In this document: positions 1 through 5,940 of the stretch, piece by piece
Layout: the number at the start of each line of letters is the position of its first letter
Position numbering within the stretch: the first letter of the stretch is position 1
Assembly (NCBI GenBank): GCA_019348095.1
Contig: JAHWKC010000095.1
Location: forward strand, 1 to 8,036
DNA length: 8,036 nt
Origin: Pseudomonadota bacterium
GTDB lineage: Bacteria; Pseudomonadota; Gammaproteobacteria; Xanthomonadales; Xanthomonadaceae
Reading direction: 5' to 3'
Notes under the pieces: model-generated
What the model was told of the DNA's origin: nothing
What the model saw: only the letters and a program-made list of their open reading frames with translations
Databases searched by the model: none
Made by a program: the position numbers and the translations under genes

Positions 1-802
1 CTCCCCCGGCCACGACAGCGGCAGCGTGACGCTGATCTGCGAGCCCGAGTCACCGGCATGGAGCGACTGGTTCCTGGTCGATGACGGCACCAACTTCGAG
101 AACGCCGAGGCGATCACCCGCGCCATCAGCCGCCGCGTCGCCGAGCGCCGCCGCAACGAGAAGGCCGAAGCGGCGCAGACCGTGACCGAGAAGGAGCTCA
201 CCGTCGCCAAGCTCAGCCTGCTGCACGCGCAGGTCGAGCCGCACTTCCTCTACAACACGCTGGCCAGCGCGCAGCTGCTGACCCGCAGCGACCCGCCGCG
301 CGCCGACCAGATGCTGGGCTACCTGATCCAGTACCTGCGTCATTCGCTGCCGCGCACCGACGACGAGCTGTCCACCCTGGGCGCTGAGCTGGAACGCGCG
401 CTGGCCTACCTGGAGATCCTCAAGATCCGCATGGGCCCGCGGCTGACCGTGCAGGTCGACGTACCGGAGAGCCTGCGCGCCACCGCGCTGCCGCCGATGA
501 TGCTGCAGACCTTGGTGGAGAACGCGATCAAGCACGGGCTGGAGCCGCGCACCGGCGGCGGCACCGTGTGGATCCGCGCGCGCCGCAGCGAGGGCGTGGT
601 GGCGGTGACCGTGGCCGACGACGGCGATGGCTTCAACGCCAAGACCAGCGGCACCGGCATCGGCCTGAAGAACGTGCGCGAGCGCCTGCGCCTGGTGTTC
701 GGCGGCGAGGCCGCGCTGGCGGTGGTCGCCAACTTCCCCGCCGGCGTGGCCGCGACGATCACCGTGCCGGCCGGCGCCGAACGCGAGACCGACCATGTCT
801 GA
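1..802 (+). CDS. LytS/YehU-type sensor histidine kinase, 5' end outside window
   Basis: Sensor kinase that autophosphorylates on histidine and passes the phosphate to the LytTR regulator encoded next. The frame is open to the left edge, so the true start and probably the sensory or membrane part are missing; GTG at 26 is only the first in-window start and has no clear ribosome site. Residues here are numbered from that GTG. A helical, charged linker (about 36-68) leads to the His_kinase box QVEPHFLYNTL with phospho-accepting H73, typical of the LytS class, then a conserved helical region (about 95-140). The HATPase domain has the N box LVENAIKHG (163-171), a G1 box with DDGDGF (198-203) and a G2 box with GTGIGLKNVRERL (209-221). 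All ATP-binding motifs are intact. It overlaps the next gene by 8 nt (ATGTCTGA), so the two are probably translationally coupled. The family is clear; the signal sensed cannot be told. Confidence 0.93.
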   Translation, partial: SPGHDSGSVTLICEPESPAWSDWFLVDDGTNFENAEAITRAISRRVAERRRNEKAEAAQTVTEKELTVAKLSLLHAQVEPHFLYNTLASAQLLTRSDPPRADQMLGYLIQYLRHSLPRTDDELSTLGAELERALAYLEILKIRMGPRLTVQVDVPESLRATALPPMMLQTLVENAIKHGLEPRTGGGTVWIRARRSEGVVAVTVADDGDGFNAKTSGTGIGLKNVRERLRLVFGGEAALAVVANFPAGVAATITVPAGAERETDHV

Positions 803-1589
803 CATCCCGAACTCCACCGGCGCCGCGGTGACCTGCGTGATCGCCGAGGACGAAGCGCTGCTGCGCCAGGCGCTGATCGACCGGCTCGGGCAGGCCTGGC
901 CCCAGCTGCGGATCGTGGCCGAGTGCGAGGACGGCGCCGGCGCGCTGGAGGAGATGGCCGAACACCAGCCGGAGGTCGCTTTCCTCGACATCCGGATGCC
1001 CGGCCTGAACGGGCTGGAAGTCGCCGCCGCCGCTGCGCAGGCCAGCCCGCGCACCCAGATCGTGTTCGTGACCGCATACGACCAGTACGCCATCGATGCC
1101 TTCGAGCGCGGCGCGATCGACTACCTGCTCAAGCCGATCGCGCCGGAGCGGCTGGCCGCCACCGTGCAACGGCTGCAGGCGCGCACCGGCCATCCCGATG
1201 CCGCCGCGCTGGCCAAGCTGCTCGAGCGCCTCGGCACCGCGCTGCCGCGTGCCGACGGCCCCGAGCCGCTGACCTGGATCACCGCCAGCGCCGGCCGCGA
1301 GACCCGGCTGATCCTGGTCGACGACGTCGCCTACTTCCGCGCCGACAACAAGTACACGACCGTCGCCACCGCCGAGGGCGAGGCGCTGCTGCGCACCCCG
1401 ATCCGCGAGCTGCTCACCGTGCTCGATACGGGCACGTTCAAGCAGATCCACCGCTCCACCATCGTCAACCTGAAGGCCATCGCCGGCGTGGTCCGCGACG
1501 ACAGCGGCCGCGGCACCGTGCGGCTGAAGAACCGGCCCGAGACGTTGACCGTGAGCGCACCGTTCATGGCGCTGTTCCGGCACATGTGA
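795..1589 (+). CDS. LytTR-family response regulator (LytR/AlgR type)
   Basis: DNA-binding response regulator of 264 aa, partner of the overlapping LytS-type kinase. The receiver domain (about 12-128) shows the acidic pair E18/D19, phospho-acceptor D65 in FLDIRMPG, T93 and the conserved lysine K113 in LLKPI. After a linker, residues about 158-264 form a LytTR DNA-binding domain, recognised by VDDVAYFRADNKYTTV, the LLRTPIRELL helix and FKQIHRSTIVNL. Length and domain order are normal for the family. The ATG start lies inside the kinase gene and there is no strong Shine-Dalgarno, which fits coupling. LytTR regulators usually bind pairs of short direct repeats near target promoters. I could not identify such a pair here, so the targets are unknown; the AlgR-like label is by domain architecture only. 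Confidence 0.95.
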   Translation: MSDIPNSTGAAVTCVIAEDEALLRQALIDRLGQAWPQLRIVAECEDGAGALEEMAEHQPEVAFLDIRMPGLNGLEVAAAAAQASPRTQIVFVTAYDQYAIDAFERGAIDYLLKPIAPERLAATVQRLQARTGHPDAAALAKLLERLGTALPRADGPEPLTWITASAGRETRLILVDDVAYFRADNKYTTVATAEGEALLRTPIRELLTVLDTGTFKQIHRSTIVNLKAIAGVVRDDSGRGTVRLKNRPETLTVSAPFMALFRHM

Positions 1590-1611
1590 CCGCATCGTCC
1601 CCACGGTGTCA

Positions 1612-1629
1612 TTCCCGCGAAGGTGGGAA
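1612..1629. repeat. REP/dRS3-like short inverted repeat
   Basis: TTCCCGC, loop GAAG, GTGGGAA: a 7-bp stem with one G-T pair, 22 nt after the regulator stop codon. The form ATTCCCGCGAAGG...GGGAA is a widespread intergenic repeat type in proteobacteria. There is no T-run after it, so it is not a standard terminator, though such hairpins can protect mRNA 3' ends. Only this one copy is in the window. Confidence 0.6.
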
Positions 1630-1691
1630 GGACGAGCAAAAAACCGCGCGCCTCGAACTGCCGAAGCCGCCACCGACCCGCCCTCATCCCC

Positions 1692-1701
1692 GAGGTGATC
1701 C
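1692..1701 (+). promoter_or_regulatory. Extended Shine-Dalgarno for the 1702 gene
   Basis: GAGGTGATCC lies directly before GTG 1702 and is complementary over 10 nt to the usual bacterial 16S rRNA 3' end (GGATCACCTC). GAGG ends 6 nt before the start, a good spacing. This strongly supports GTG 1702 as the start of a translated gene. Confidence 0.8.
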
Positions 1702-2094
1702 GTGAACAAACTCACCGCCCTGTGCTCTTTCGTGCTCTCGCTGTACGGCTGCGACGTCGGCGGCAGCACCTATGTCACCCGCACCCACGTCGATGGCACC
1801 GACACCCTGCACAGCCGGACGGTGGTGCGGGCCGGCGTCGCCCGCTTCGAGTGCCTGCGCAGTGCCAGCGGGCAGTGCCACTACACCGTGCTGCCCGACG
1901 CCTGCGCCCCGGCCCCGGCCGCAGCCGGCGCACGCAGCGACCACTGCACCGACCAGCCCCTGGAGCGTTTCGTGCTGGCCGATGGCGACAGCCGCCAGAT
2001 CACCGGGCTGCCGGATTTCCGCCTGTGTGTCAGCGCAGACGCCGACACCCCACGGCCGGACTGCCAGGTGGCCGAAGCGCTCGCCGCGCGCTGA
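1702..2094 (+). CDS. Small cysteine-rich putative lipoprotein, unknown function
   Basis: I do not recognise a family. The 130-aa product begins MNKLTALCSFVLSLYGCDVG, a short basic then hydrophobic stretch ending in a lipobox-like LYGC, which suggests lipidation on C17. Tyrosine at the -2 position is unusual. Aspartate at +2 (D18) is the inner-membrane retention signal in enterobacteria; whether that rule holds here is unknown. The mature part has six further cysteines (C51, C59, C68, C82, C109, C121), enough for three disulphides in the periplasm, and an Ala/Pro-rich stretch around 69-75. It starts at GTG with an exceptionally good ribosome site. It lies 112 nt after the LytTR regulator on the same strand, so it could be co-transcribed with it or be a target, but no promoter or LytTR site was seen. 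A plain Sec-secreted protein is the alternative. Confidence 0.72.
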   Translation: MNKLTALCSFVLSLYGCDVGGSTYVTRTHVDGTDTLHSRTVVRAGVARFECLRSASGQCHYTVLPDACAPAPAAAGARSDHCTDQPLERFVLADGDSRQITGLPDFRLCVSADADTPRPDCQVAEALAAR

Positions 2095-2101
2095 TTGGCC
2101 C

Positions 2102-2120
2102 GCCGGGTGACCACCCCGGC
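2102..2120 (+). terminator. Possible 3' end hairpin after the lipoprotein gene
   Basis: Perfect 6-bp stem GCCGGG/CCCGGC with loop TGACCAC, starting 8 nt after the TGA of the 1702 gene. No T-run follows, so this may be an mRNA-stabilising hairpin rather than an intrinsic terminator. Confidence 0.35.
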
Positions 2121-2405
2121 TGGCGGAGTCTCAGCAGGTGATTCGTACCAGCATGATCCGGACCGGAATCCTCGTCCGGCTGCGCGGTGGCAGGACCAGC
2201 GGCCCCTGCAGCGGCGGCAACGCCCGTTCGCACCACTACTCCGGCTGCGGCGAAGCCGCACTGTCGGCCTCGGCGGCGGTGACGATGGTCAGGCCGTCGT
2301 CCGGCGCGTCTGCGGAGGCCCCGCCCGGGTGCGCCTGGCTGAACGGTCGCTCGGCGGAGCCGCCTGAACAGGCCCGCAGTTCACCGTGGCCCGACGCCCG
2401 CCGCG

Positions 2406-2413
2406 CTACAAAT
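2406..2413 (+). promoter_or_regulatory. Candidate -10 element for csbD
   Basis: CTACAAAT lies about 45 nt before the csbD start in otherwise GC-rich DNA. The C before the TACAAA hexamer is the kind of base favoured by sigma-S promoters, which control csbD-like yjbJ in E. coli. The nearest -35-like word (TTCACC, 2380-2385) is 21 nt away, longer than optimal. Weak evidence. Confidence 0.25.
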
Positions 2414-2457
2414 AGCCCTGAAACCCGCCATCCCCCCGCGGGCAAGAGGAGCAGATC

Positions 2458-2643
2458 ATGGTCGACAAGAACCGTCAGGAAGGCAGCAAGCACCAGGTCA
2501 GCGGCGCCATGAAGGAAGGCGCCGGCAAGATCACCGGTGACCGTTCGCAGGAAGCCAAGGGCAATCTCGAGAAGAACGCCGGCAAGGTCCAGCGTGAGGT
2601 CGGCAAGGCGTCGGATGACGCTCGGGACGAGCGCCGGCATTGA
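2458..2643 (+). CDS. CsbD family stress-response protein
   Basis: Small, highly charged, probably helical protein of 61 aa in the CsbD family (YjbJ in E. coli, CsbD in Bacillus). The family is induced by general stress and stationary phase through sigma-S or sigma-B; its biochemical role is not settled. The hallmark is the repeated GAMKEGAGKITGD ... EAKGNLEKNAGKVQREVGKA pattern (about residues 16-51), with no signal peptide or membrane segment, so it is cytoplasmic. Length is typical. ATG 2458 is preceded by AGAGGAG (2445-2451) at good spacing, which fixes the start. It appears monocistronic: a long gene-free stretch precedes it and two terminators follow. A weak sigma-S-like -10 lies upstream. 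Confidence 0.95.
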   Translation: MVDKNRQEGSKHQVSGAMKEGAGKITGDRSQEAKGNLEKNAGKVQREVGKASDDARDERRH

Positions 2644-2717
2644 AATTGACGGACCGAGCGTCTGATCGGCCGAAACCCGGCGACCCGATAGCAAGGTAGC
2701 AGGCGCCCGATCCGTCC

Positions 2718-2760
2718 CGCACGGGGCAAGCGAGCAATTGCACCGCCCCGTGCGTTTCTT
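2718..2760 (+). terminator. First csbD terminator (long-loop hairpin)
   Basis: Perfect 10-bp inverted repeat CGCACGGGGC (2718-2727) and GCCCCGTGCG (2745-2754) with a 17-nt loop, followed directly by TTTCTT. The loop itself holds the palindrome GCAATTGC (2734-2741), so the structure may be a stacked hairpin. It lies 75 nt after the csbD stop. Confidence 0.75.
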
Positions 2761-2795
2761 GAAAAAAGCCCGGCCGATCGGCCGGGCTTTTTTCA
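2760..2795. terminator. Strong bidirectional intrinsic terminator
   Basis: A perfect 36-nt palindrome: six A, GCCCGGCC, loop GATC, GGCCGGGC, six T, with one or two more pairing bases on each side. The GC stem with a T-run on both strands makes this an intrinsic terminator in either direction. It directly abuts the first terminator and separates csbD from the nitrilase gene. Confidence 0.95.
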
Positions 2796-2950
2796 TGCAG
2801 GTCCGATCAGGCGCTGGCGCGAATGCAGGCCAGCGAATGGGTTGCACGTCGCTGGAACTATGTGTCCGCTGGCGAGGGTCGTCTTGGCGAGGTGGTGCGT
2901 GGCACCATGGTTGTTCGCCTCCGCCCCCGTCACTTCGGAACGACCACGCC

Positions 2951-3925
2951 ATGCCTACGGCCTCACCCCTCGTCGTCTCACTCGCCCAGATCGCACCGGT
3001 CTGGCTGGACCGCGACGCCACCGTCGCCAAGGTCGCGCACTGGGTCGCCCAGGCCGCCGCGGCGGGCAGCCGACTGGTTGCCTTCGGCGAAGCGCTGGCG
3101 CCCGGCTACCCCTTCTGGATCGAACATACCGAGGGCGCACGGTTCGAATCGGCGCTGCAAAAGGCGCTGTTCGCCCACTATGCCGAGCAGGCGGTCGATC
3201 TCACCCGCGACGACCTCGCGCCGGTGCGCGCGGCCGCGCGGCAGGGGCGGCTCTGGGTCGCGCTGGGCTGCATCGAGCGCGCGCGCGAGCGCGGCCACAG
3301 CCTGTACTGCTCGCTGGTGCTGATCGATGACCACGGCGAGATCCGCAACGTGCACCGCAAGCTGATGCCGACCTACGAAGAGCGCCTGGTCTGGTCGCCG
3401 GGCGATGGCCAGGGCCTGCAGTGCTTCGCGCTCGATGGCTTCACGCTCGGCGGCTTGAACTGCTGGGAAAACTGGATGCCGCTGGCGCGCTCGGCCCTGT
3501 ACGCACAAGGCGAGGACCTGCACATCGCGGTCTGGCCGGGCAACGCGAACAACACCGCCGACCTCACCCGCCATCTTGCGCGCGAGGGCCGCAGCTACGC
3601 GCTTTCGGTGAGCGGCCTGCTGCGCCGCGAGGACATCCCGGCGCACCTGCCGCACGCCGACATCCTGCGCGCGGCGCTGCCGGAGGTCAGCGCCAATGGC
3701 GGCTCGTGCATTGCCGCGCCCACCGGCGAGTGGCTGCTGCCGCCCTGCGTCGGCGAGGAGAAACTGATGGTGGCCGAACTGGACCCCGCGGTCGTGCGCG
3801 GGGAGCGGCAGAACTTCGACCCGTTCGGCCATTACTCCCGGCCGGACGTGCTCGAGCTGCAGGTCAACCGCGGCCGCCCGTGCGGCGCGCGCTTCCGCGA
3901 CGACGCGCCCACCTCATCCGGCTGA
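2951..3925 (+). CDS. Nitrilase (carbon-nitrogen hydrolase superfamily)
   Basis: Cytoplasmic enzyme of 324 aa, predicted to hydrolyse a nitrile to the carboxylic acid and ammonia through a cysteine thioester. The catalytic triad is complete: E47 (FGEALAPGYP), K137 (HRKLMPTYEERLVW) and C171 (GGLNCWENWMP), with the additional conserved E144. The CWE context, HRKLMPTYEER and the later GNANNTADLTRHLAREG segment point to the true nitrilase branch rather than amidases or NAD synthetase-type members; cyanide hydratase is closely related and cannot be excluded. Length is normal. ATG 2951 starts right at the first beta strand (PLVVSLAQIAPVW). Longer in-frame starts (ATG 2837, TTG 2738) would add non-homologous sequence, and the last would begin inside a terminator loop. 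The ribosome site is weak (GGAA, 2937-2940). No clear promoter was seen in the 155-nt leader. The substrate is unknown. Confidence 0.93.
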   Translation: MPTASPLVVSLAQIAPVWLDRDATVAKVAHWVAQAAAAGSRLVAFGEALAPGYPFWIEHTEGARFESALQKALFAHYAEQAVDLTRDDLAPVRAAARQGRLWVALGCIERARERGHSLYCSLVLIDDHGEIRNVHRKLMPTYEERLVWSPGDGQGLQCFALDGFTLGGLNCWENWMPLARSALYAQGEDLHIAVWPGNANNTADLTRHLAREGRSYALSVSGLLRREDIPAHLPHADILRAALPEVSANGGSCIAAPTGEWLLPPCVGEEKLMVAELDPAVVRGERQNFDPFGHYSRPDVLELQVNRGRPCGARFRDDAPTSSG

Positions 3926-3960
3926 TCCGCGCTGACACCCTGTGCATCGACCGGAGTGAT

Positions 3961-4010
3961 CGGCTGCTGGCGCAGGGGCGTCCCTCACGGCGAATCGACC
4001 TGCGCAGCCG
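3961..4010 (+). other. Bulged inverted repeat between nitrilase and hydrolase genes
   Basis: CGGCTG (3961-3966) and CGCAGG (3971-3976) pair with CCTGCG (3999-4004) and CAGCCG (4005-4010), giving 12 bp interrupted by a 4-nt bulge on the left arm, with a 22-nt loop. It begins 35 nt after the nitrilase stop. No T-run follows, so it could be an mRNA 3' hairpin or partial terminator. This is a sequence observation; the function is inferred. Confidence 0.4.
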
Positions 4011-4063
4011 TTCAATACCGGTGTGACGCGCCCGGCCGCACCGACGCAGGCGTGGACGCTCCG

Positions 4064-4068
4064 GGAGG
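4064..4068 (+). promoter_or_regulatory. Shine-Dalgarno that decides the hydrolase start
   Basis: GGAGG (within GGGAGGAT) is 5 nt before an in-frame TTG at 4074. The alternative GTG at 4023 has no purine-rich sequence before it. This favours TTG 4074. Confidence 0.6.
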
Positions 4069-4073
4069 ATGGC

Positions 4074-4958
4074 TTGCAGGATTCCCCGCCAACGCAGCAC
4101 CGCCAGGCCGAAGTCGGCGGCATCGACATGCAATGGGACGAGTGCGGCAGCGGCATTCCGGTGGTGCTGGTGCATGGCATACCGACCTCGCCGCGCCTGT
4201 GGCGCAAGGTCATGCCGCTGGTCGGCGGCGCCCGCCTGCTGGCGTGGGAGATGGTCGGCTTCGGCCGTTCCATTCCCCAGGGGCGCGGGCGCGACATCTC
4301 GGTGCGGGCCCAGGCCGGGTACCTGCTTGCGTGGCTGGATGCCCTGGGGCTCGATCGCGTGGTGCTGGCCGGGCATGACCTGGGCGGTGGCGTGGTGCAG
4401 ATCGCCGCCCTGCGCCAGCCCGAACGCTGCCTTGGGCTGCTGCTCACCAACGCCATCGGCTACGACTCCTGGCCGATCCCGAGCGTCAAGATGCTCCGCG
4501 CCACCGGCGGGCTGGTCCGGCACCTGCCCGCCGGGGCGATCAGGACGGGCGTGTTCGGCATGCTGATGGCGCGCGGCCACGACGACCCGCAGGTCGCGCG
4601 CGAGTCGCTCGCCCTGCACTCGGCCCCCTACGCCGAGCACGGCGCCGGCGAGGCCCTCATCCGGCAGGTGCGCGCGTTGGACGTCGAGGACACCCGTGCG
4701 GTTGCCGGTGAGCTGCCAAGGCTGCGCGGCACCCCGGCGCGGGTGGTCTGGGGCGCCGCCGATCGATTCCAGAAGATCAAGTACGGGGCGCGCTTCGCCG
4801 AGGATCTTGGCGTGCCGCTGGAGCGCATCGAAGGCGGCAAGCACTTCACCCCGGAAGACCACCCCGACCGCATCGCCGCGGCGATCACTGCGCTGATCCG
4901 CGAGGCAGGCGAGCGGGCGCCGGCAGCGCCGGGCCGCGGAGCGGCCGGGGCCAGCTGA
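4074..4958 (+). CDS. Alpha/beta hydrolase with Asp nucleophile (epoxide hydrolase/dehalogenase-like)
   Basis: Cytoplasmic alpha/beta-hydrolase-fold enzyme, about 294 aa from TTG 4074; a longer GTG 4023 start would give 311 aa. Counting from GTG 4023, the motifs are the oxyanion-hole HGIPTS (51-56), nucleophile elbow GHDLGGG with D119, acid D247 (WGAADRFQ) and base H274 (GGKHFTPEDHPD), so the triad is complete. An aspartate instead of serine nucleophile is typical of epoxide hydrolases and haloalkane or haloacetate dehalogenases, which act through an alkyl-enzyme ester. HGxPTS and LWRKVMP recall haloalkane dehalogenases, but the halide-binding Trp usually found after the nucleophile is Leu here, which argues against that activity. 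The C-terminus ends in a low-complexity Ala/Gly/Pro tail (about 296-311). The gene follows the nitrilase on the same strand after about 150 nt, so joint transcription is possible. The substrate is unknown. Confidence 0.88.
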   Translation: MQDSPPTQHRQAEVGGIDMQWDECGSGIPVVLVHGIPTSPRLWRKVMPLVGGARLLAWEMVGFGRSIPQGRGRDISVRAQAGYLLAWLDALGLDRVVLAGHDLGGGVVQIAALRQPERCLGLLLTNAIGYDSWPIPSVKMLRATGGLVRHLPAGAIRTGVFGMLMARGHDDPQVARESLALHSAPYAEHGAGEALIRQVRALDVEDTRAVAGELPRLRGTPARVVWGAADRFQKIKYGARFAEDLGVPLERIEGGKHFTPEDHPDRIAAAITALIREAGERAPAAPGRGAAGAS

Positions 4959-4975
4959 GGCGGAAGGCGATTCAA

Positions 4976-5037
4976 GCCGGGCGCCTAGCACGAAGGGCGC
5001 CGGCTGCTGCGGGCCCGAAGGTCCGTAAGACCGGGGC
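4976..5037. other. Hairpins in the convergent gap
   Basis: Two inverted repeats lie between the hydrolase (+) and the ClpP-like gene (-). GCC-G-GGCGCC (4976-4985) pairs with GGCGCCGGC (4996-5004) with one bulged G. GGTC (5020-5023) pairs with GACC (5029-5032), extended by GCCC (5013-5016) and GGGC (5034-5037). Neither has a T-run on either strand. They may mark the 3' ends of the converging transcripts, but are not canonical terminators. Confidence 0.4.
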
Positions 5038-5088
5038 TCGCGCTCGTGGCCAAGCCCTAAGCTCCCGCGTTCCCCGATTACCGCTTTT

Positions 5089-5700
5089 CTAGCCGTGGTT
5101 CCGCCCGTTCTCGCGCAGCACGAACGGCACGCCGCCGAGTCGCAGTTCCGCCGCATCGAACCAGCTCATCGTGCTCGGCGGCGTGTGGCGGCCCTGCTCG
5201 ATCATGCGCTCGGGGAATCCGGCTCCGCGCAGCACCCGGTCGGTCTGGCGGTCGTTGTAGCCAATGATCCAGCCGCGCACCGCAGCCGGCAGCGGCAGCG
5301 GCATTGGCAGGCGGCTGCCGTGCAGGCCGAGGCTCGCGCCGACGTCCATCTCGCGCGAGTGGGCGGCCGCCCACAGCAGCGCGCAGGCGCTCGCGCAGCG
5401 GCCTTCGATCCGCACGGTGATGCCGCGCGCGTTGACCAGCTCCGCCACCTGAAGCGCCTGCCAGCGCATGCCGCCGGGGCTGCGCACCGCCAGCACCCGT
5501 GTGTCGGGATAACGGTTCAGCCAGTCAAGCAGGCGCGATTCCAGATGCGGCCCGAACCGACCGGTCACCCGCAGCGTCTGCTCGGTCGGCACGGGCGCGA
5601 TGGCGGCCTGCGCAGGCGTCGTGCGCGTGGTGCCGGACGCCGATGCGGCGCCCGCGAATGCGAACAGGCCGACTGCGGCCCACCAGCGAGGGATCTTCAA
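5089..5700 (-). CDS. Secreted ClpP/crotonase-fold putative serine protease
   Basis: Predicted periplasmic protein of 203 aa. An N-terminal signal peptide (basic MKIPR, hydrophobic core about 6-18, likely cleavage after ASA at residue 21) is followed by a ClpP-like domain: strand and turn AVRSPGG (71-77, the oxyanion-type glycine loop), then GRCASACALLWAAA with candidate nucleophile S104, and GLHG with candidate H127. This matches the COG3904-like group of exported ClpP-fold proteins. Proteolysis is inferred from the motifs, and I cannot place the third catalytic residue. The start is TTG at 5700: an in-frame stop (5719-5721) lies 6 codons upstream, and the next Met (M78) would remove both the signal peptide and the SPGG strand. 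A weak GGGG lies 8 nt before it. The gene is convergent with the hydrolase and downstream of the hybrid kinase with a REP-filled gap between, so it is probably a separate transcript. Confidence 0.82.
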   Translation of the reverse strand: MKIPRWWAAVGLFAFAGAASASGTTRTTPAQAAIAPVPTEQTLRVTGRFGPHLESRLLDWLNRYPDTRVLAVRSPGGMRWQALQVAELVNARGITVRIEGRCASACALLWAAAHSREMDVGASLGLHGSRLPMPLPLPAAVRGWIIGYNDRQTDRVLRGAGFPERMIEQGRHTPPSTMSWFDAAELRLGGVPFVLRENGRNHG

Positions 5701-5811
5701 CTGCCCGGCCCCAAAGAATCACCGGCGGGCATCGTTGCGCATCGCCGGCCGCGCGACCCCGGCCTGCATCACGGTTCGCGCAAGACGCTGAGCGCGATTC
5801 AGCAGCCAGTC

Positions 5812-5840
5812 GCAGGCTGGGTTGGCTTCATCAACCCAGC
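5812..5840 (+). repeat. REP-like element: GCAG head plus 9-bp hairpin
   Basis: GCAG (5812-5815) is followed by a perfect 9-bp stem GCTGGGTTG (5816-5824) and CAACCCAGC (5832-5840) with loop GCTTCAT. A tetranucleotide head next to a hairpin is the form of GTAG/SMAG-type REP elements in Xanthomonadaceae, and GCTGGGTT-type REPs are familiar in that group. Only one copy is in the window. Confidence 0.6.
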
Positions 5841-5940
5841 GCTTTGTGGCGCCGTGGGTGACGCGACCACTCCACCCGCGGCGCGGTTTGCCTCCGCCAA
5901 GGAGGGCCGCCAGACGACGACTGAGGCGATCGGTGCTCAT

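Larger units (their letters stand above)
2095..2457. other. Gene-free stretch with hairpins upstream of csbD
   Basis: I find no convincing gene here; open frames on both strands are Arg/Pro/Ser-rich composition artefacts. Visible structures are a 6-bp hairpin GCCGGG/CCCGGC (2102-2107 and 2115-2120) just after the stop of the upstream gene, without a T-run; an inverted repeat CCGGAC/GTCCGG (2158-2163 and 2174-2179); and a tight hairpin TGCGGC-GAA-GCCGCA (2246-2260). The right end carries the csbD leader and ribosome site. Confidence 0.5.

Noticed and set aside
50..1769. Long minus-strand open frames (50-1093 and 759-1769) antisense to the kinase and regulator
   Set aside because: They are Arg/Ala/Gly-rich shadows in high-GC DNA with no domain motifs, while the plus-strand frames carry intact kinase and regulator motifs.
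2246..2260. TGCGGC-GAA-GCCGCA hairpin as a terminator or riboswitch element
   Set aside because: Stable but isolated, with no T-run and no nearby gene end; short GC palindromes are expected by chance here.
2138..2512. Plus-strand 124-codon frame overlapping the csbD start
   Set aside because: Low-complexity Arg/Ser/Pro translation with no ribosome site; its end overlaps real CsbD codons in another frame.
2842..2864. TTGCAC and TATGTG as a nitrilase promoter
   Set aside because: The spacing is only 11 nt, too short for a sigma-70 promoter.
2738..2950. N-terminal extension of the nitrilase to TTG 2738 or ATG 2837
   Set aside because: The first would start in a terminator loop, the added sequence is not nitrilase-like, and ATG 2951 sits at the conserved N-terminal strand.
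2236..3030. Minus-strand 264-codon frame across csbD and the terminators
   Set aside because: It reads through a strong bidirectional terminator and antisense to a clear CsbD gene, and the composition is not protein-like.
3864..5156. 430-codon minus-strand frame opposite the hydrolase
   Set aside because: The hydrolase frame has a complete catalytic triad. The antisense frame has no recognisable motifs and is a GC-driven shadow.
5719..5940. 73-codon minus-strand frame in the REP-rich gap
   Set aside because: It covers two hairpin repeats and has no ribosome site or family signal; typical repeat translation.
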